DNA of 31,139 nt from an uncultured Eubacteriales bacterium (lineage in GTDB: Bacteria > Bacillota > Clostridia > Oscillospirales > CAG-272): the NCBI GenBank assembly GCA_900545935.1, contig URAP01000021.1, positions 1 to 31,139 on the forward strand, written 5' to 3'. Under the pieces are notes generated by a model. It was not told the DNA's origin. It worked only from the letters and a program-made list of their open reading frames with translations, and made no database searches. Of this stretch, positions 24,626 to 31,139 are shown piece by piece. Made by a program: the position numbers and the translations under genes. Position 1 is the first letter of the stretch, and every line of letters starts with the position of its first letter.

Positions 24626-24678
24626 TTAACAATTAAGTTACATTTTATTAACCACATTGTTCAAAATACTGATATAAT
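24626..24678 (+). promoter_or_regulatory. Promoter of the response regulator with Pho-box-like direct repeats
   Basis: TTAACA (24626-24631), TTACAT (24638-24643), TTAACC (24648-24653) and TTCAAA (24660-24665) recur every 10-12 bp, about one helical turn, and lead into TATAAT (24673-24678). No -35 box stands at the right distance. This layout fits an activator-dependent promoter bound by an OmpR/PhoB-type regulator, whose Gram-positive PhoP boxes are TTAACA-like repeats. The leader to the start codon is ~160 nt and holds a 7-bp hairpin (24749-24766). Confidence 0.55.
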
Positions 24679-24843
24679 GAATATAGTCAAATAAATAACG
24701 AAATTAACAAAATAATGTTTGCCGAGTCGAATCTTCGCACGTCAGTCGGGAGAACGGGCGTTCTCCGGAATCGCGACCGGGCGGAGGTATCGAGTCGACG
24801 GACGCCGACAAAAAGAAAGCAAATTTATCAGAGGTGGATGATG

Positions 24844-25533
24844 ATGGGAACAAAGATTCTTGTAATTGACGACGACGTTAATATCTGTGACATGCTCAAG
24901 CTGTATCTTGAGAATGACGGATATGAGGTCAAGACCGCAAATGACGGCGCTGACGGAGTCAGCTGCTTTAAGATGTACGAGCCGGATCTTGTTCTGCTCG
25001 ACATTATGATGCCTAAGAAGGACGGCTGGCAGGTATGCCGCGAGATTCGCGAGGTCTCCTCTAAGCCGATCATTATGATAACGGCAAAGGGCGAGGTTTT
25101 CGACAAGGTGCTCGGTCTCGAGCTCGGTGCGGACGATTTTATTGTCAAGCCCTTTGAGATGAAGGAGCTCTCCGCGAGGATCAAGGCGGTGCTCCGCCGC
25201 TACTCGGCTCACGACAATCAGCGCGATGACGGCATTGTCAAGTTCGATAATATCGAGATCAGCCTTGACAAATATGAGCTCAAGCTCAAGGGCAAGAGCG
25301 TTGATATTCCTCCGAAAGAGCTTGTACTGCTCTACTTCCTCGCTTCCAACTACAACCGCGTGTTCACGCGCGATCAGCTGCTCGACAAGGTATGGGGCTT
25401 TGACTATCTCGGCGACTCGAGAACGGTCGACGTTCACGTCAAGCGTCTGCGTGAGAAGCTCGAGGGCGTGTCCGACAAGTGGGTTCTCAAGACTGTATGG
25501 GGCGTAGGATATAAGTTCGAACTTCTTCAGTAA
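24844..25533 (+). CDS. OmpR/PhoB-family response regulator
   Basis: A 229-residue two-component regulator. The receiver domain (about 1-120) has the acidic pocket Asp9-Asp11, phospho-acceptor Asp53 in LLDIMMPKKDGW, Thr80 in IMITAK and Lys102 in VKPFE. The winged-helix output domain (about 132-229) has PPKELVLLYFLASN and DSRTVDVHVKRLREKL, and ends at KTVWGVGYKFE. Start: three in-frame ATGs at 24838, 24841 and 24844; the last has the best spacing from GAGGTGG (24831-24837). The open frame extends further upstream, but that part is leader. Its promoter carries direct repeats of the kind this family binds, so autoregulation is plausible. The histidine kinase downstream is the likely partner. Confidence 0.94.
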   Translation: MGTKILVIDDDVNICDMLKLYLENDGYEVKTANDGADGVSCFKMYEPDLVLLDIMMPKKDGWQVCREIREVSSKPIIMITAKGEVFDKVLGLELGADDFIVKPFEMKELSARIKAVLRRYSAHDNQRDDGIVKFDNIEISLDKYELKLKGKSVDIPPKELVLLYFLASNYNRVFTRDQLLDKVWGFDYLGDSRTVDVHVKRLREKLEGVSDKWVLKTVWGVGYKFELLQ

Positions 25534-25622
25534 TTATGCGTGTACCGCGCAGGGCGGTCAGCTATCCGAAAAGGGGATGCTAAAAGGTCCGAACATTTTT
25601 TCTATCCCCCGGTGATTAAAGC

Positions 25623-25659
25623 GGGCTGTTAAAAACGAGTTTTTTAACAGCCCCTTTTT
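25623..25659 (+). terminator. Strong terminator between response regulator and kinase
   Basis: A 13-bp perfect stem, GGGCTGTTAAAAA (25623-25635) with TTTTTAACAGCCC (25641-25653), is followed by CTTTTTA. It lies 90 bp after the regulator stop and 109 bp before the kinase start. Confidence 0.9.
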
Positions 25660-25730
25660 AGCTGTCGTGCCGGTCGTGAAAAAAGCGCAGTTATCGGCGA
25701 ATGCCGATGCGAGCGCATCGCATGCACCGC

Positions 25731-25767
25731 AGGAAAGGGTCCCGCTGCGGCGGGTTATGGTATATAA
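25731..25767 (+). promoter_or_regulatory. Kinase leader: ribosome binding site abutting a hairpin
   Basis: AGGAAAGGG (25731-25739) is followed after 1 nt by the hairpin CCCGC-TGCG-GCGGG (25741-25754), then 13 AT-rich nt to ATG 25768. No other ribosome binding site lies at normal distance. The layout recurs before rpe and ispD. Confidence 0.5.
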
Positions 25768-27360
25768 ATGTATAAGAGCTTGTTTTCGCGGTATCTGACC
25801 GCCTTTCTGCTGATAATCGTCGTAGCCTTTTCGATAATTATCGGCGTTGTCGGCGTCATGATGACCGACTATTCAAATGAGGTAAACAGCAGCATGCTTT
25901 CGCGCACGGCGGCATCTATAGGCAGAACGGTCGAAGCGAAATACGCAGCATCTACGACCGAGAATTATAATCGCTTTGTATACTACAAGCGCAGCGAGCT
26001 GCAGACGGCGGTGGATGCTATGTCCGATGCGGACAGCGGCGTTATAATCTTTGTTACCGATGCTAAGGGAAATGTTCTCCTTTCCGGCAACGAGCAGGAG
26101 GTCTCGCTCTCCGAGCAGATAGCTCCGGAGCTGCTCCCGTCACTATCTGACGATGGATCGGCGGGAGACTCCGGCGGCGCTGCGGGTGATGAGGCGGGCA
26201 ATGCAGGCAGCTCTGCCGATAGTTCGACAGGCGGCTCTGCAGCTACGGCGGCAAACGTGGCGCTTCGGCTCGATTCCTCCGACCTCGGCGGTGTACTGGC
26301 GACCCAGTACAGCATCAGCGCGGTCGCTATAAGCGGAAGAGACGGCGAGACTGTCGGCGCAGCCTATGCGATCGCGGCAGCCGATACCATGAAGATATTT
26401 ATCAGCACGATGGTCAAAACGCTCATCACCGAGTGCTTGTGGGTGCTGCTGGCAGCGCTTATCGCCGTATACTTTATCAGCGAACGCATAACCAGCCCGC
26501 TCAAGAAGATGAGCATGGCTGCCAAATCATTTGCCGCAGGGCAGTTTGATGTTCGTGTGCCTGTTATCGGTCACAGTGAGGTAGCCGACCTTGCAACTGC
26601 ATTCAACAATATGGCAAGCTCGCTCGCAAAGACCGAGGAGACGCGCCGAGTATTCCTTGCCAACGTCTCGCACGACCTGCGTACCCCGATGACCACCATC
26701 GGCGGCTTTATCGACGGCATTCTCGACGGAGCCATTCCGCCGGAAAAATACGAGCATTATCTCGGCATTATCGCGAGCGAGGTGCGTCGCCTGTCCCGCC
26801 TTGTCAACTCGCTGCTTGAGATAACGCGTATTCAGGCGGGCGAGCGTAAGTTTAATATGGAGTCGTTCGACATTGCCGAAATGGCACGTGAAATACTCAT
26901 ATCTAACGAGCAGCGCATAGAAAAGAAGCATCTCGATGTTTCGTTTGAATGCGATAACGACCGTATGTTTGTCTATGCCGACCGTGACGCCATCTATCAG
27001 ATACTGTATAACCTCTGCGATAATGCGGTCAAATTCTCGCGTGATGGCGGAGCGTATAAGATATCGATAATCGCCAAGGCGGGCAAGGTCTATACCTCGG
27101 TCTACAACGAGGGGCAGGGTATTGCGGACGACGATATCGATTACGTTTTCGACCGCTTCTACAAGAGCGACAAGAGCCGCGGACTTGACAAGACCGGTAC
27201 GGGACTCGGTCTTTACATAGCCAAGACCATTATCGACGCGCACCACGAGGAGATATGGGTCCGCAGTGTTTACGGGAAGTTTTGCGAGTTTGTATTTACG
27301 CTTCCGCAGACGCACGATCCGCGCGGCGACGAGCTTGTTCCGACTGCGCCGCTTAAATAA
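25768..27360 (+). CDS. Membrane sensor histidine kinase with HAMP domain
   Basis: A 530-residue kinase, probable partner of the regulator upstream. TM1 is about residues 11-33 and TM2 about 212-237, enclosing an extracytoplasmic sensor region that contains a Ser/Gly/Ala/Asp-rich low-complexity stretch (129-163). HAMP follows (about 238-290). HisKA carries the phospho-acceptor His302 in ANVSHDLRTPMTTI. The ATPase domain has the N box YNLCDNAVKFS, then VFDRFYKSDKSRG and GTGLGLYIAK. The VSHDLRTP and ITR-QAGE style is WalK/PhoR-like. The signal sensed is unknown. No promoter was recognised between the upstream terminator and this start. Confidence 0.93.
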   Translation: MYKSLFSRYLTAFLLIIVVAFSIIIGVVGVMMTDYSNEVNSSMLSRTAASIGRTVEAKYAASTTENYNRFVYYKRSELQTAVDAMSDADSGVIIFVTDAKGNVLLSGNEQEVSLSEQIAPELLPSLSDDGSAGDSGGAAGDEAGNAGSSADSSTGGSAATAANVALRLDSSDLGGVLATQYSISAVAISGRDGETVGAAYAIAAADTMKIFISTMVKTLITECLWVLLAALIAVYFISERITSPLKKMSMAAKSFAAGQFDVRVPVIGHSEVADLATAFNNMASSLAKTEETRRVFLANVSHDLRTPMTTIGGFIDGILDGAIPPEKYEHYLGIIASEVRRLSRLVNSLLEITRIQAGERKFNMESFDIAEMAREILISNEQRIEKKHLDVSFECDNDRMFVYADRDAIYQILYNLCDNAVKFSRDGGAYKISIIAKAGKVYTSVYNEGQGIADDDIDYVFDRFYKSDKSRGLDKTGTGLGLYIAKTIIDAHHEEIWVRSVYGKFCEFVFTLPQTHDPRGDELVPTAPLK

Positions 27361-27568
27361 AATTTGTCAAAAAATCAAAACAAGGACTTTACAAAAGAAG
27401 TTCAAAGCATTAATAAATGATTCAGCCGACGTTCAAATGTGGGTGTTATACTACTATACATCTAATGGGAGGCTTTGATGCTGTGCTTTTTCGGCTGAGA
27501 GGGTATCTGCGTTCTGCCGCACCATGTGAACCGAATTATTAACGAAGAGGATTGTGAGGCAGGATAAT

Positions 27569-28234
27569 ATGGCAAAGTTCAGAGCAAATACGACCGCCTG
27601 CCGCGAGCGCGAGGCTGTGTGCTTCGGCGGCTTAGCAAGCCCTCACTTCTCGATATACAAGCGCGAGCTCGCGAGGAAGGAGCGCAGCCGCAGCCGCAAG
27701 GCGCTAACGGTTGCACTTGCCTTAGCGACCGCCGCACTCTTCTCGGCTTGCGTCGGCTGTGTGGTATACCTGCTGCGCGACTCGGGAACGGTCGGCTCTC
27801 TCTCGGGAACCGTACTCGGTATGGGCGGAGAGAGCGAGAGCGGTGCCGATTCGGTCGGCGAAATGCTCGTTCGCGCACGCGAAACGGCGAAAAAGGAAAG
27901 AATCGCCTCCGGTGACGAGGTGAGCGAGGGCACATCCGAGCTGCGGATAGAGGGGCTGACGGGAATTGATTTCGTCACAGTTACCTCCGCGTGGTCGAAG
28001 ATATATAATATCCCGCGCGGTATCGCGGTACAGCAGATCGATGTCTGCAGTCAGACCGGCGGCGTTCAAATGGAGGTCGGCGATGTCATTACCTCGATAA
28101 ACGGTACAAGTGTTTTCGGGATCAACGAAGCATATACGGTTCTCTCGGGGATTAAGGACAGCGGCGAGTGCCGTGCCGAGATGACCTTTTATAGGAACGG
28201 GCAGAGCTATCTGGCAGTATTCGTTTTAAAGTGA
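27569..28234 (+). CDS. Membrane-anchored PDZ-domain protein
   Basis: A 221-residue protein with a short basic cytoplasmic N-terminus, one transmembrane helix (about residues 45-69) and a C-terminal PDZ domain (about 140-215; IPRGIAVQQIDVCSQTGGV, then VGDVITSINGTSVFGINEAY). The PDZ resembles that of HtrA/DegP proteases, but no trypsin-like domain and no catalytic Ser is present, so it is a binding protein, not a protease. Between them is a Gly/Ser/Glu-rich linker. Start: ATG 27569 after CAGGA is preferred over GTG 27554. It follows the kinase by 208 bp and may assist or modulate envelope sensing; that link is only positional. Confidence 0.8.
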   Translation: MAKFRANTTACREREAVCFGGLASPHFSIYKRELARKERSRSRKALTVALALATAALFSACVGCVVYLLRDSGTVGSLSGTVLGMGGESESGADSVGEMLVRARETAKKERIASGDEVSEGTSELRIEGLTGIDFVTVTSAWSKIYNIPRGIAVQQIDVCSQTGGVQMEVGDVITSINGTSVFGINEAYTVLSGIKDSGECRAEMTFYRNGQSYLAVFVLK

Positions 28235-28330
28235 TTTTGTTTTAAGCAGGGTACAGAAAGACTGCTGCGTTGTAATTTCTGTTTGATTGATGGGCTTTAA
28301 ACGCCTGATATTAAATCACGATAAGAGATA

Positions 28331-28368
28331 AAAATGTGCCGCAGGCAGTTGCTTGCAGCACATTTTTT
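28331..28368. terminator. Bidirectional terminator between the PDZ gene and rpe
   Basis: A 13-bp stem with one mismatch (28331-28343 with 28354-28366). T runs lie on both sides: TTTTTT on the + strand and ATTTTTAT on the minus strand. Confidence 0.85.
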
Positions 28369-28392
28369 GCTTTTTCTATCCGGGAAATACAG

Positions 28393-29055
28393 TCATACAG
28401 CCGCCTCGCGAAGCTCGCGGACCGCCTCGGCTATATCGGGCTTGCCGAAAACCGCAGAGCCGGCGACGACCACGTTTACGCCCGCATCGACCGCCTGCTT
28501 TATGTTGTCGCGATTTATGCCTCCGTCTATCTCTATGTCGTAGTCAAGTCCGAGCTCCGAACGCAGACGGACAAGCTCGCGCACGTGCTCGAGGGTATCC
28601 GGCATAAACTTCTGACCGCCGAAGCCCGGTTCGACGCTCATGACCAGTACCATGTCGAGCATAGAAAGATACGGGAGGATAGTCTCGGTCGGTGTCGCGG
28701 GCTTTATCGAAATGCAGCATCTGACTCCCGCATCGCGTATCGCGCGCAGCGCCGCAGCGGGATCGTCGGTTGCCTCGACGTGTATCGTTATGATATCCGC
28801 ACCGGCTTTTATAAATTGCGGTATATAACGGATGGGATCGGTTATCATGAGGTGAACATCGAATACAAGACCGGAGGCGCCTCTCAGAGAGGAGATGACA
28901 CAGGGCCCGAAGCTGATGTTCGGCACGAAAATTCCGTCCATAACGTCGAGATGCAGATATTCAACGCCTGCCTCCTCGGCGCGGCGGACATCATCTCCGA
29001 GATGCGAAAAGTCGCAGGAGAGTGCGGAGGGTGAAAGAATCAGCTGCTTGTTCAT
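28393..29055 (-). CDS. rpe: Ribulose-phosphate 3-epimerase
   Basis: A 220-residue TIM-barrel metalloenzyme interconverting ribulose 5-phosphate and xylulose 5-phosphate in the pentose phosphate pathway. Family motifs are complete: LSPSALSCDF with the catalytic serine at the N-terminus, HLDVMDGIFVPNISFGP, VFDVHLMI, VEPGFGGQKF, EIDGGIN and VVAGSAVFG. The ATG at 29055 lacks a ribosome binding site at normal distance; the nearest, AGAAAGGA, is 34 nt upstream, across a hairpin. Its product supplies sugar phosphates also feeding DXP, the MEP-pathway precursor, which may explain its place beside ispF and ispD. Confidence 0.96.
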   Translation of the reverse strand: MNKQLILSPSALSCDFSHLGDDVRRAEEAGVEYLHLDVMDGIFVPNISFGPCVISSLRGASGLVFDVHLMITDPIRYIPQFIKAGADIITIHVEATDDPAAALRAIRDAGVRCCISIKPATPTETILPYLSMLDMVLVMSVEPGFGGQKFMPDTLEHVRELVRLRSELGLDYDIEIDGGINRDNIKQAVDAGVNVVVAGSAVFGKPDIAEAVRELREAAV

Positions 29056-29097
29056 GGCTTTGACTTATCGCCGCCGCAGCGCGGCGGTGTCCTTTCT
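29056..29097 (-). promoter_or_regulatory. rpe leader: ribosome binding site abutting a hairpin
   Basis: Reading on the minus strand: AGAAAGGA (29097-29090), 2 nt, hairpin CCGCCGC-GCT-GCGGCGG (29087-29071), then 15 nt containing GATAAG before the ATG. Same order as before ispD and the histidine kinase. Confidence 0.5.
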
Positions 29098-29397
29098 TAT
29101 GTTTGTTGCATTATGACGCTGCTTTGCGGCAGCGAGAAATAATATCGTGTGAGTGACTCATTTCAGTGTCGGCTTGCTCGAGGCTTGCGGCACTGTATTG
29201 CACGGTACGGGTGTTTTTTGCCGTGTGCCGAACTATCTGCCTATATCGGCGTGTCTGAGCATCGTCACAAAAAACGGCGGGAGGCATACATTGATAAAGG
29301 CGGCACGGAAATCTCCGCATCCTACCGCGAGGCAACGGACGGTGAAAGTGCGGGATGTCGGAATGTCGCTATGCCCGCGGTGATGCCTCATATATAC
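29098..29397. other. Unassigned stretch between ispF and rpe
   Basis: No recognisable gene. Short + strand frames exist (for example one with GGGAGG before a TTG near 29290, coding ~30 basic residues), but they lack any family resemblance. The only structured signal is the + strand terminator that follows. Confidence 0.35.
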
Positions 29398-29441
29398 CGT
29401 CTCCGTTGAGCCGAGGCTCGACGGGGACGGACTTTTTTTGC
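29398..29441 (+). terminator. Strong + strand terminator with no annotated gene before it
   Basis: A ~16-bp GC-rich stem with three G-T pairs (about 29398-29413 with 29416-29431, the innermost bases forming the loop), followed by ACTTTTTTT. On the opposite strand no T tract follows, so it acts on + strand transcripts only. Confidence 0.7.
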
Positions 29442-29606
29442 GTGAGAACAGCCTTGCCGATTTGCACGGCTCGTGCTGCCGAGAATATTGCAGTTGCTCC
29501 GGTGCGGCGGTCGGCAGCTGCCCGCGGAGTATTTTGTCTTGCAGAGTGTTTTGCCTTACAAATTATTTTGCATGACGGCGCTGCGACCTTGGCGGCAGAA
29601 TTTTGC

Positions 29607-30104
29607 TTATTGCCGGCTCGGATAGATGAGCGCAACAGCGTGGCATGCCATGCCTTCACCGCTTCCGGTAAAGCCAAGCCCCTCCTCGGTAGTCGCTTTT
29701 ATCGAAATACTCTCGCGCGGGATACCGAGCGCCTCGGAGAGACGGTCACGCATAGCGGGGGTGTGCGGCGCTATTTTCGGCTTCTGAGCGAGCAGGGTAA
29801 TATCGATATTACCTATGGCATACCCCGCCTCACGCAGCAGCTGTGCAACCTCTGAGGCAAGGGTAATGCTGTCCGCTCCCTTGTATTTTTCGCTTGTGTC
29901 CGGAAAATGGCTGCCGATATCGCCGAGTGCCGCCGCCCCGAGCAGTGCATCCATTACCGCGTGCGTCAGCACATCGGCATCCGAATGCCCGAGCAGTCCG
30001 AGCGTGTAGTCTATCTTCACACCGCCGAGTATCAGCTCTCTGTCCTCGGTCAGTCGGTGAACGTCGTAGCCGTGACCTATGCGCGGAATAATATATTCTT
30101 TCAT
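29607..30104 (-). CDS. ispF: 2-C-methyl-D-erythritol 2,4-cyclodiphosphate synthase
   Basis: A 165-residue MEP-pathway enzyme that cyclises CDP-ME 2-phosphate with loss of CMP. The zinc ligands are visible: Asp14 and His16 in GHGYDVHRL and His48 in DVLTHAVMDALLGA. LGDIGSHFPDT and the C-terminal TTEEGLGFTGSGEGM complete the trimer active site. Start is ATG 30104 after GGAGAAG. It lies 184 bp after ispD on the same strand; the two are often adjacent or fused in bacteria. The gap contains GCGGCAGATAA (minus strand, 30160-30150), an 11-nt motif also found in the ispD leader. Confidence 0.96.
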   Translation of the reverse strand: MKEYIIPRIGHGYDVHRLTEDRELILGGVKIDYTLGLLGHSDADVLTHAVMDALLGAAALGDIGSHFPDTSEKYKGADSITLASEVAQLLREAGYAIGNIDITLLAQKPKIAPHTPAMRDRLSEALGIPRESISIKATTEEGLGFTGSGEGMACHAVALIYPSRQ

Positions 30105-30288
30105 CTGTTCTTCTCCGATGCTGTATTTTGATGTTTTATATCAGATTTATTATCTGCCGCTTCGAACAAGCCGTGAGATGCGGTAGGAGGCACATTTCAT
30201 CGCTGCCGTCAATATAAGCGCGGCGGCACGGTCAATACAAGCGAGGATTCATGTCCGACAGGCATTAGACGTGATAACGCCATATGTC

Positions 30289-31074
30289 TCAGGTGTGCGA
30301 GTCTGCCGCACGTGCGGTGAGATTGCGTGCGGTGAGCAGTGCTCTTGCTATGACGAGATCCTCCGGTGTGGTTATCTTCAAGTTTGTCTTGCCGCAGTCT
30401 ATCATCTTGACCGGGAATCCGGCATGCTCGGTGACCGAGCAATCGTCCGTTGCCTCAAAGCCGTCGCGCTCGGCGGTGTAGGCAGAGGCGAGATATAGGC
30501 TTGTCTTAAAGCACTGAGGAGTCTGCGCGCGCATCAGAGCGTTTCGGTCGACCGTTTCGGTGACAAAACCGCGCCCGTCGCAGCGCTTGACCGTGTCGGT
30601 CATCTTCTCGGCGGCTGCCGCCGCACCGTATATGCATGCTTGCCGCAGCACCTCGGTTATCTCGTTGGGGGTTATAAGGCATCTCGCTCCGTCGTGTATC
30701 GCTACGTATTCGGAGCTGTACGAGAGCACCTTTGTGCCGAGCATGACAGATTCCTGCCGTGTTGTTCCTCCGCTCACGACCTGCCGCAGCTTCGACAGCC
30801 CATATGCCCGCTTAAAGTCGGTATATGTCCCGAGCTCGTCCTCTTTAGCGACAACTATTATCTCCTTTATCGCCTCGCATGCCTGGAATGCGAGCAGGGT
30901 ATGAACTATTACCGGTTTGCCGCACAGCTCGGTCATTTGCTTTGTGCGTGTGCTGCCCATGCGTGTGCCAGAGCCTGCCGCGACTATTATCGCGGAGCAG
31001 AAATGCTCCTCCGGTCGCGGAACTCCTCCCGCCGCGCGGACCGCATTTGCCAACTTTTCCGTTTTTGTCTTCAT
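30289..31074 (-). CDS. ispD: 2-C-methyl-D-erythritol 4-phosphate cytidylyltransferase
   Basis: A 261-residue nucleotidyltransferase that joins MEP and CTP to CDP-ME, the third step of the MEP isoprenoid pathway. The CTP-binding signature is AAGSGTRMGS followed by KQM; HDGARCLITP, the DTVKRCD region, RAQTPQCF and DDCSVTE are all typical. The first ~27 residues before the Rossmann core (SAIIVAAG) are an extra N-terminal stretch. The C-terminus after the family's usual ITTPEDL is longer than typical by ~15 residues (ARALLTARNLTARAADSHT). Start is ATG 31074, again with a ribosome binding site separated by a hairpin. Confidence 0.95.
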   Translation of the reverse strand: MKTKTEKLANAVRAAGGVPRPEEHFCSAIIVAAGSGTRMGSTRTKQMTELCGKPVIVHTLLAFQACEAIKEIIVVAKEDELGTYTDFKRAYGLSKLRQVVSGGTTRQESVMLGTKVLSYSSEYVAIHDGARCLITPNEITEVLRQACIYGAAAAAEKMTDTVKRCDGRGFVTETVDRNALMRAQTPQCFKTSLYLASAYTAERDGFEATDDCSVTEHAGFPVKMIDCGKTNLKITTPEDLVIARALLTARNLTARAADSHT

Positions 31075-31112
31075 TTTGCTTATCTGCCGCGCTTACGGCG
31101 GCTTCCTTTTCT
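31075..31112 (-). promoter_or_regulatory. ispD leader: ribosome binding site abutting a hairpin
   Basis: On the minus strand: AAAAGGAA (31110-31103), directly joined to hairpin GCCGC-7 nt-GCGGC (31102-31086), then 11 nt with GATAAG and A-rich sequence before the ATG. Confidence 0.5.
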
Positions 31113-31139
31113 ATTTTTTCTTTATTCGTTTTATTGTTT

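Noticed and set aside
24715..24843. An N-terminal extension of the response regulator from ATG 24715
   Set aside because: There is no ribosome binding site at 24715, the translated part resembles nothing, and the receiver domain begins normally at 24844 after GAGGTGG.
29355..29855. A 166-residue + strand ORF overlapping ispF
   Set aside because: It is largely antisense to ispF and spans the terminator hairpin; no family resemblance.

Overview
The window looks like a chromosomal segment of an endospore-forming Clostridia bacterium, most likely in the Ruminococcaceae/Oscillospiraceae range. This rests on Firmicutes-type promoters (TTGACA-17-TATAAT), strong AGGAGG ribosome binding sites, a dgt-dnaG-rpoD macromolecular-synthesis cluster, a spoVT sporulation gene and the MEP isoprenoid pathway. 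The genus is an inference; no rRNA or tRNA gene is present.

Positions 1 to about 9250 are the right part of an integrative mobilizable element whose left end lies outside the window. It carries a truncated type I restriction subunit (hsdR), an oriT-like inverted-repeat region, a MobC-like accessory protein, an HUH relaxase, a small unknown protein, a HipB-like regulator without its HipA toxin, an AAA_14/DUF4143 ATPase and a large serine recombinase. The recombinase reading frame has no stop of its own. From codon 562 it runs in frame into the last ~152 codons of spoVT. The element therefore sits inside spoVT, and the 5' ~27 codons of spoVT should lie beyond its far end. This is the most notable feature of the window: a skin-like interruption of a sporulation regulator that also makes a recombinase-GAF fusion.

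Positions 9709 to 19340 are housekeeping genes on the + strand: rpmE with an L31-type leader hairpin, hflX and yigZ, then dgt, dnaG and rpoD (RpoD has a long acidic N-terminal extension), then a large lipoprotein resembling a solute-binding protein, closed by tandem terminators. A 560-bp non-coding stretch follows, holding a degenerate 27-bp tandem repeat.

Positions 19900 to 23158 are a translationally overlapping operon: a small DUF4177-like protein, an exopolyphosphatase (Ppx/GppA) and polyphosphate kinase Ppk1, together a polyphosphate synthesis and degradation module. ychF follows on the - strand. An OmpR-type response regulator with Pho-box-like repeats in its promoter comes next, then its probable histidine kinase, separated from it by a strong terminator, and a membrane-anchored PDZ protein. 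The right end carries rpe, ispF and ispD on the - strand (pentose phosphate and MEP pathways).

The histidine kinase, rpe and ispD share an odd leader: the Shine-Dalgarno abuts a GC-rich hairpin and the start codon follows 11-15 nt after the hairpin.
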